From Thelonectria olida (Eukaryota; Ascomycota; Sordariomycetes; Hypocreales; Nectriaceae), in contig JAGPYM010000006.1 of the NCBI GenBank assembly GCA_020736575.1, positions 2,046,001 through 2,110,000 on the forward strand: a stretch of DNA of 64,000 nt. Direction: 5' to 3'. The notes beneath the pieces were generated by a model that was not told where the DNA came from, made no database searches, and saw only the letters and a list, made by a program, of their open reading frames with translations. How positions within the stretch are numbered: the first letter of the stretch is position 1; every line of letters starts with the position of its first letter. The position numbers and the translations under genes were made by a program. Positions 56,823 to 64,000 of the stretch are shown piece by piece.

Positions 56823-58379
56823 TCAGTTTGGCGAGCCATTCACGGACTGCTCAACTTGATCGCTGTCCTTATCATCGTCCATGTTAATGTTGAAGTCGAG
56901 GGGAGTGTCCTGTCCCGATCCCTCATTTCCGACAGAGTTCTTGTAATAAGCAAGGCTTCCATGCAACTCGTTGTTCTCGCGTTCGAGCATATCCCGTTCT
57001 CGCTCTAGTGACTCAATGTGCTTGCGCGCCATCTCGAGAACTTCGCCTTTGCTCACTCGTCGGTCTCCCCAATCTGCGACGTCTGAGTCCCCATCGTCGC
57101 GGCCTGACCGGATCTCCTCGGGGAGCGCACCGAGAAGGGATTCGAACTGGGAATTGAGTCGATTTCGATACTGTTTCTCGACGAGGTTATGGGAAGCTCG
57201 AGTGCGGCGCTCCTCTAACGTATCGTTGGGCTTGTTGTGACTGTTCTTGGAAGTTCGAGAGGCGCTTCGGAGCTTGCTTGGGCGGCTCGACGTGGTCGAC
57301 GAAGAAGCAATGGAAGATGAAGCTACAGAAGATGACGCCAAGGAAGCGGCCTTGGATCCAATGCTAGCACGGCTTGTCTGGCTTGAGCTGGGGCTGGCAG
57401 AGTCAGGAGAAGGTCCAGTTCGAGATTCGCTATTTGAGTTTCGACGGGAATCTTTTTTGGTTCTTCTGGGACGGACTGCCGTCTTCGATCGCGATTTTTG
57501 AGTGCGATCTAATTCTTGCTGCAGTTCTTCGGGATCGGTCCAAGGATTGGTCGATAATTGCCCGGAAGGAGTCATTACAGTTGGGGTGCTGGCTTCATGC
57601 CCAAGATGCTCCTCCCAGGAACCGCTGAAGCCATAATGACTCTGACCTGAGTGAATACTCGAAGGAGAGACGACTCCGCCCCCATAAGCAAGGGAAGGAT
57701 CCGACATGATTGGCGAAATGTGCCCATGAGAGGACATTGAAGGTATCATAGCTCCACCATGAAGCTCAAACTCGAAGGGAGAGGCGGGTATAGGCATCGC
57801 GGGATGGGTAATGTTGTAGACGCCCCAATCTACGGGCATTGAGGCGCCCGCTGCAGCCGAAACTGGCGGGATGGGCATCGAAAAGCTCGCGGCCGCCAGA
57901 GGCCCCGGACTTTGAGGATGACTGCCGTGTAAGTCGAGGACGCCGAGAGGATTGGAGGGAGGGAGGTAGCGTGACTGGGCACGTGACTGGCCCATATGGT
58001 ACTGGTGCATATCCATTTCGAGATGGGCCGGCGCCAGTGGCGGGAGCGGGGCAGGAGCAGCCACACCAGCGAGTCTAGCGGCGGACGAGGCCACGGTGAC
58101 GGGGAGGACGGCGTGGTGAGGGTGAGCAGTGTGGTGGCGCGAGCTTGGCGGCAGGTGCCGTTGTGGCTGAGGGCTGGTTCGATTCTGGACAGAAATGGGC
58201 TGTTGCAGATGGGCGAGATGGGGCCGGTCGGTGGCGATATTGGTAGCAAAATCGACTTCGAGATGGGGCGACGAATGTGGTGCGTTTATCGCGTTTGCGT
58301 GGACCGTACGAGGGGCTGCAGCTGCGCTTTGTTGCGCCGTCGTGACTGCGCTCGTCGTCGTGGGCGTCGGCGTGGGTAT
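56823..58379 (-). CDS. bHLH-zipper transcription factor, 5' exon uncertain
   Basis: The frame from 58379 to the stop at 56823 is open for 518 codons. The bHLH lies in the C-terminal third: basic region SHNLVEKQYRNRLNSQFESL, loop with DDGDSDVADWGDRR, helix 2 KGEVLEMARKHIESLERERD and a short zipper. The Tyr in KQYRNRLN is the position that is also Tyr in SREBP-type factors and Arg in most others. The first ATG in frame is at 58016 (397 residues). Upstream, however, the frame stays open and protein-like (PHSSPHLEVDFATNIA, HLQQPISVQN) to a CCTGAC...AAAAGCAG acceptor ending at 58380. An upstream start exon is therefore likely. Disordered Ser-rich stretches (SSSVASSSIASSSTTSS) precede the bHLH. The protein should be nuclear. 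Confidence 0.85.
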   Translation of the reverse strand: MPTPTPTTTSAVTTAQQSAAAAPRTVHANAINAPHSSPHLEVDFATNIATDRPHLAHLQQPISVQNRTSPQPQRHLPPSSRHHTAHPHHAVLPVTVASSAARLAGVAAPAPLPPLAPAHLEMDMHQYHMGQSRAQSRYLPPSNPLGVLDLHGSHPQSPGPLAAASFSMPIPPVSAAAGASMPVDWGVYNITHPAMPIPASPFEFELHGGAMIPSMSSHGHISPIMSDPSLAYGGGVVSPSSIHSGQSHYGFSGSWEEHLGHEASTPTVMTPSGQLSTNPWTDPEELQQELDRTQKSRSKTAVRPRRTKKDSRRNSNSESRTGPSPDSASPSSSQTSRASIGSKAASLASSSVASSSIASSSTTSSRPSKLRSASRTSKNSHNKPNDTLEERRTRASHNLVEKQYRNRLNSQFESLLGALPEEIRSGRDDGDSDVADWGDRRVSKGEVLEMARKHIESLERERDMLERENNELHGSLAYYKNSVGNEGSGQDTPLDFNINMDDDKDSDQVEQSVNGSPN

Positions 58380-61300
58380 CTGCTTTTCTCAACGTCAGGA
58401 CCGATTCTCTCTTTTCGTTTCCCTCCCTTTCTGCTCTCTCTCTGTTCTGTTTGCGCTTGCGTTGGTCTCTCTCGGGGCTTTCCAAGGGGCTGTTTCTCTC
58501 TCTCTCCATCTGCGTCCGTGTATCGGTATGTGCATGTGCATTCTCTCACTCATCTCGCACTCTCTCACACACGAACACATCAAACTCTCTCATACACCAT
58601 TGCTCCTTCCACGTCTCTTTCCTTGCTCTTTCCTCTTTCCCCGCCAGCCCTCCTTCCCCATTTCTTTCGTCATTTTTCTTCCCCCTCTTCTCCGCTTAAC
58701 CATCTAGTCTCCGGGTCGTCGTTGTCTCGAACCAAACCTCACCACGCATCGAAGCGCATCGTCGTTCGTTACCACCGCCCGGTCACAGCTTTTGTCTCGC
58801 CTTCACCCTCGCACTCACACAACTCATACGCCTCGCCCCCGCTTGGGGTCAATGGTTCAGAGGGCTCAAGAACAAGACTAAGGCACGCTTTGACTGTAGC
58901 CATGTTCGTCGTCGGCCTTCCCCATCCCCATCATGACGAGGCAACATGTCACAAACACCAATGACTTGCACAAAGCCTCCAGGCCCCGGCATTCGAGATT
59001 TCAGCCACTGAGCTGATGAGCCCATCTCAAAACGCCATGTCTTGGTTGCTCGTCATCCACTCACAGGCTCAGGCCTGCCAACCGCTGGGTCGACTGCCAT
59101 GTGCTCGACGTTGCACATGCCGCCCTTTGCCTTCTAACAAGCTTTCTGTGGCGTGGCATCTCTATGTTCTATGCAACACAACGATAAAGGAAATTGTCGG
59201 ATACCGGCGCTCTACGTACCTCTGGTTCGTCTATGAGAAAGTCATAGAATAACGCATCACCGCTGTGCTCACCGGCCATTGTGGAGAGCTTCAATGATAG
59301 TCTGGCGGTGGTGCTGGCTCGGTTCGTGGGTCGTGGAGGGTCGAGGAGAGATGCTAGGTCCCGTCGTCTGGGTTCTAGATCGCGGTGGCTTTTCGAAGTC
59401 TCGTTCTCGTTTCGTGTACGTACGTGTGTCTGTGGTTGCTTCGTGTTCGTCGTCGACGTGATGGTTTGTCGTTGGCCCTGACCTTGATCTTTTTACCTTG
59501 ACTCTTGAAAGAAGTAGGAGGAGGGCCTTGCTTTATTCTTGTATTCCCCCTTCTGAAAGCCAAGTCCAGAGCTTCTCTGGCGAGGCGAGACACGGAGCCG
59601 GGCGAGTCTGGCTACCCGCAGATCGCGAGACTTCCTGGCTGCGTCCCTTGGCGGAGAGGCGTCCCCCTCTAGGAGCGATGACTCCGGAAATGAGGCAGCC
59701 GGTGGCTTCTTTCGCTGGCTACGCAAAGCCAACTTGGAGGTTTGGGAGCTTTCGGGATCCCTTCGTCGTTCTCTTATCGTCGTCTGGAACTGGCTCGGCC
59801 TTGTTCCCACGCCGGCAGCGTCTCCCTCAGCTTCAACCCCCCCGAATCCGGGCTACCGGTCGCTTATACGGCGGCCGGCCGTCGATTCGACGTCACCGGA
59901 GTCTGCTCGACACTTCCAACGCCACCCGCTCAGAGCCGCACCGATCTAGCAATGGGCTGTCGTTGCTTTTCAGACTGGATTGCCGTCCAGGGGGTGGGCT
60001 ATGCCGTGCGTCTCGTGCTTCGGGACTCCAGATCACCCCACTGAAGAGATTTCTCGGCACCACGAGACAAGGTCAACCGACACAATCGGATGTCTTCCCA
60101 CACAGATGAGCGAATGGGTCAACCGTTCTCCTGGGTAGCAGTACGCTTCAAGGCCCACGGTGACGCCTGTTGACCTGTCTATTGGAGCGTTGCTGTTAAT
60201 AACAAAGCTGCTGCTGGGTAGGGTGACTTTGGCCATGTGTCGGCACACTGTCGTACTCACTTGTCTTTTTCCTTCTGTCTCTCCCTTCTCCCTTCCGAGT
60301 CTTCCTTTCCTTTCCACCTGGTCGTCGTTGGCTACCTTGACCCGACGCTATTGTCTGCCCAGACCTTGGACGGGCTGCCTCTGTGCGGGTTCTGGTTCGA
60401 TTCTTCTCCTCTCTCCTGTCCTTCTATTCTCCTTTAGCCCTTCTCTTTTCTTCTGTTGCCTTCCCTTTATGTATTGCTTTGCCGAGGTCGAAGTCGAGTG
60501 ACTGGTCATGGGGGTAATGCCCAATTGGCAAAGCAGGGACCTAAGAGGCTGAAGCAAAGTGGCTTGAGCCCTCTCCCCCTTGGACCTTGGACCTTGGACC
60601 TTGGTGGTAGCAGTAGTACGAGGTACCTTCTCGTGGTCCTCGCTTTACCTTCGCCCCGAGTATCGAATGGCCCTGGGCGTTGCTCGCTCCCCGTTCCAGC
60701 AAAAGAGACTAGGGCTGGGGGATCAAAGACTAGGACTGGGACTTGGACTGAACTGGGACTGGCACTGGGACACCGCTGGAGGGACAAGCGAGATCGACAC
60801 TCCTGTGCTTCGGTCTTGGGCCTGCTCCCCACGTGAAGCAACACGTTCCAATAAGGAATCGGACAGTGCTGTGGCTGCGGCCGTTACGGTTGCTACACAA
60901 GACGATAATCGCCAGCAGCAGTTGGATAACGGGGAAATGCCACACAGGTGGATTCGAGCTGACGCCTTGTCGGTACAAGCACGGCCCCGTCCAATTGCAT
61001 CTTCCAAGGAGGACCGAAAGGATGGATCATGGACTTGGGGCCGTGAGAACCCCGCCCTTGCCGCCAAAGACAAGACGTAAAAGGCGCCCAAGACCGAAAT
61101 GGGCATTTTGGGAACCTGTCCCCGTTACTGCCTGGGCTACCTATGTAGGCGAGGGTGGGAAAAAAACCTTGGGTATCCGAGCTCCATTGAGGACTGATCG
61201 GCATCCCGGAGGGCCTCGTAGACGTGTACCGGCAAGCTATTGGGTGCTTTGGCCCGGCTTGCCTTACAGGCTCACATGTCAAGCGAGGGACCGCGCATAG

Positions 61301-62503
61301 AATGAAGTGCGTATAAAATTCGCTGCGAGTAGGCTGTAACAGGGCCCCCCTCGGGCGTTGGGTTCTCACGCGATATCATGATGGGATTTTCTGAGTAGTC
61401 AGAATCTTGATCTTCCGTCCTTTTGCTTTGCCCAAGACCCCCCAGTTCCCGGACGGCGGCGGGCGGTGGTGGAGTGAATAGAGTAGAAATAGCGAAGGGT
61501 GAATGGAGGAGGAGAATGGAAGTGGGAGTGCGAGTGGGAAGGGAGTGGAGGGGACGTACAGTATGTACTGGAGTGGCAGGGGTGTGAGAGTGACAGGAGT
61601 GAGGAGTAAGGGGATGACGAAGTAGACAGACGGCGTTATCTCACCCGGACGCACTTATGCTCGCTTTCAGGGCTCTTGCCAAGGATTCGGTAGGCCAGCC
61701 TACAGGTAGCTACTCAGCTCTCTGGGTAGGCCTGGTTGGCACGGTTGGTACAGCTGGGGACGAGCGGGCCTGCTGGGCGAGGAGAGACGAATGGGGGACT
61801 GGGATAAGTAGTAGAAGAGCGCCCAGGACAAGACGAGACAGGCACAGGCACAGGGCAGGGCAGGGCAGGGCAGGTCGGGGGAAGGGGGATATGACGCCAG
61901 ATGACACCACTGGGGGAATAAGAAGAGGTAATTAGAGTAAGTAACTAGAGGCTCACAGAGAGAGACAGAGAGAAGAGTGAGGGAGGGAGGGAGAGTAGAG
62001 GTTGTGCGTTGTGTAAGAGACAGTTTGTTGGGAAGAGAGTATCAAGACGAGGAGGAGTTCTCGATAGTCAGGTTTAAGAGATGGGATGGATGGAGATCAG
62101 ATCAGATTTGGACTGATTCCCATTTCATGATGCTCGCTCTTTTCTTTTTGTATCCGTAAACGGTTGGGAAGAGCTGTCAAAGTCTGGGAGGGTGGGTTAC
62201 TACGAGGGGTGCTATGTGCAGTGCTACCGGCCCTTCAGGACCAAGAAGCCAGCCTTGAGCAAGCTTCTTGTCCAGCCCAGAGTTGGTGGTCTGATGCAAG
62301 CGAGTCGGGGGACAAGACGAGGGAGCGGGGGCGTGGCTGGCGATAAACCAGGGTCAACGATGTGTGTTGAGCCAACCGCTGTGCACAGCTGGGGAGAGGG
62401 AAGTAAAAAAAAAAAAAAAGAGACACATCATCCCATCCATGTACTGTACGAGTAATGTTCTTGGAAGAGGATCCTCTTTTTTCCCTCTGTCCCTGTCAAC
62501 TGT

Positions 62504-62522
62504 CCCCCCCCCCCCCCCCCCC
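62504..62522. repeat. Poly(C) run, 19 bp
   Basis: Uninterrupted C run in the right-hand gene-poor region, length uncertain by nature. Confidence 0.85.
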
Positions 62523-63840
62523 TCCTCCTTGGAGTCGATGGGTTACTGCAGTCACTCAAGTGTAAGTACCCTCCGGGAGGAGAGCCGGCGGGGATTATTG
62601 TGTTGTTGGTGTTGTTGGGACAGGCCCTGGACGGCCAAAGGGGTGTGGGACAGAAGGAGAGAGAGTGTGTGTGAATAGGTGAGACTGAGACTGAGACGGT
62701 GAGACTACGAGGCTGATGAGAGAGGTGCTGGTTATCACTCCTCGACTTGTTCTGCTTCTTGCTGGACGAGTGGTTTTCCCTCGTTCCTGGACTCTCTGTG
62801 CTTCTTGTTGCCCTCTCCCAGCCTAACTAAGCCAAGACGGGCCGGAAGCTCAGCCTGTCCCGTCCTGTGGTGGTGGTGGCAGTTGGGTCTGGCTGTCAAG
62901 GGGAGAGGCGAAGGGCGGGATGGGACGCAAGACAACGGTTTTTTTGTGGGCTCTTTAGGTATTAGTGTGTGGCAAAGTTGAGCTGTTATTCTTCTTTTTT
63001 TCAATCAAAGTCTATTCTGTTTTGGGAAGCGAGAGTACGTATTGAGAACGACGTCATTGCGAATTGTGGTTGATGATTGGGTTTTGGTGAGAGGAGGGCA
63101 AGAGGGCCATGAGGTCAGATCAGACTCGGCGGGAGACGTGCTCCATGATCAACAAATAAAGTAACTGAAAATTCCCAATCAAAGAGTGACTAAAGAAGGG
63201 CTTGGTGAATCACCGAGTGTCGTTGTCATTGCCATTGTCAATTGTTTCCCCTCCTCCGCCCACCATGTAACATACATGATCAAGCAAACAGACAAGAAGG
63301 AGGGGAAGCAAGGAAGAAAAGGGCAAAAAAAGAAAGAAAAAGGATGGAGACGCGGAGCCGCTTCTGCAGCGGAGAGGCACAGACAAGACAACAATTCCCA
63401 ATTCATAAAAAAAAAAGGGACGCTCGAGCCAAGTTGGGAAGCAGGGGAAAGAAGGGAATACGAAAGAGGAAGAGGAGGAGAAAGAAGCATTGACAAGTGA
63501 CTCGAATTACCGTATGGGAAGAGCCGCGATGACTTGAGAGACCGATGACGGAGAGAGACGACTAGGGAACTGGCCTTTGTATCAAATAAATGAATCAATG
63601 GACGAAAAGGCGGTAAAGGAGGGAGAATTATGTACCAGACATGAGTGTTTTTGGCCTCTTTTGTCCAAGTTTGGGAATATGATATGATATGATATGATGG
63701 TATGCTTTTTTTTTTTTCACTCCTCTCCCCCAGCCAGACAGACCCAAGCTGCATATCCGTATATGACCGCGGCGTAATAATAAGTCTGGTTCAAATGGGT
63801 CTCACTGCAAGGTTTTTTTTTTTTTCTTTCTGTTTTTCTT

Positions 63841-63844
<4 letters not shown>

Positions 63845-63871
<27 letters not shown>
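63845..63871. repeat. CT microsatellite
   Basis: About 13 CT dinucleotides in a wider pyrimidine tract near the right edge. Confidence 0.85.
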
Positions 63872-64000
63872 TCCTTCTGCAAGATAGATCAAGCAACGCA
63901 TAAAGAGTTCTCTTCTTCTTGATTCATCACCCTGTGCAATGTGGCTATTCGTACATACCAGCAGGCCAGATCCCGCGTATAAGGACTGTGCTTGTATACG

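Larger units (their letters stand above)
58380..64000. other. Gene-poor right edge, low-complexity
   Basis: 5.6 kb. The first part should contain the bHLH leader, intron and promoter (CT-rich on the plus strand, 58390-58700). The rest has short tandem repeats: TTGGACC x3 near 60584, CAGGG x4 near 61850, a C19 run at 62504-62522, GATAT repeats near 63678 and a CT run at 63845-63871. Open frames are short, overlapping and compositional. A gene may begin beyond the right end. No tRNA is seen. Confidence 0.5.

Noticed and set aside
57138..57160. GGATTCGAACTGG, like a tRNA T-loop on the minus strand
   Set aside because: It lies inside the bHLH coding region. No acceptor, D or anticodon arm fits around it.
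58075..58509. Minus-strand frame starting MERERNSPLESPERD
   Set aside because: It overlaps the better-supported bHLH frame in another phase, and its charged make-up comes from CT-repeat DNA.
1606..63162. The same 17-mer ATGATCAACAAATAAAG near 1608 and near 63144
   Set aside because: Flanks are unrelated and AT-rich. Two short matches 61 kb apart do not make a repeat family.

Overview
The window is nuclear DNA of a filamentous ascomycete, most likely a Sordariomycete. The grounds are short introns (about 50-110 bp) with GT...AG ends and CTGAC/CTAAC branch points, CT-rich leaders, and fungal families such as SUR2, a GARS-AIRS fusion, a YL1/Vps72 protein and a Fot1/pogo transposon. The species cannot be fixed from the sequence. 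All exon structures were worked out by eye from reading-frame continuity, splice signals and family resemblance.

Region 1 (1 to about 17.3 kb) is accessory in character. It holds two unassigned coding-like scraps. Next come three plus-strand genes: a PF11951-type fungal regulator, a DFR-like extended SDR reductase and a cytidine/guanine-type deaminase. They are followed by a voltage-gated proton channel (Hv1 family), a secreted cysteine-rich protein made of three 37-residue units separated by Kex2-type sites, a second small secreted candidate and a five-exon L-amino-acid oxidase. The region closes with a complete pogo-type DNA transposon with identical 49-bp terminal inverted repeats and a TA target duplication, and a broken NACHT/NLR-like NTPase gene.

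Region 2 (17.6 to about 58.4 kb) is conserved housekeeping and regulatory chromosome. In order: a proline-rich Aim3-like protein, TCTP, sphinganine C4-hydroxylase (SUR2), a disordered protein with a possible upstream ORF, Vps72/Swc2, an unrecognised conserved-looking protein, bifunctional ADE5,7, a NIPA-family transporter, a CRIB-domain protein whose frame breaks at a C6 run, and a bHLH factor whose coding region extends further 5' than its first ATG.

Three long gene-poor intervals (23.4-30.3, 44.0-52.3 and 58.4-64.0 kb) lie beside the regulatory genes. They contain homopolymers, small tandem repeats and pyrimidine-rich tracts, consistent with long leaders and promoters. No tRNA, rRNA or CRISPR was seen.

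The most novel-looking item is the Kex2-repeat peptide gene at 7419-7787. Its units each begin with Gln and carry four cysteines, so maturation would release near-identical disulfide peptides.
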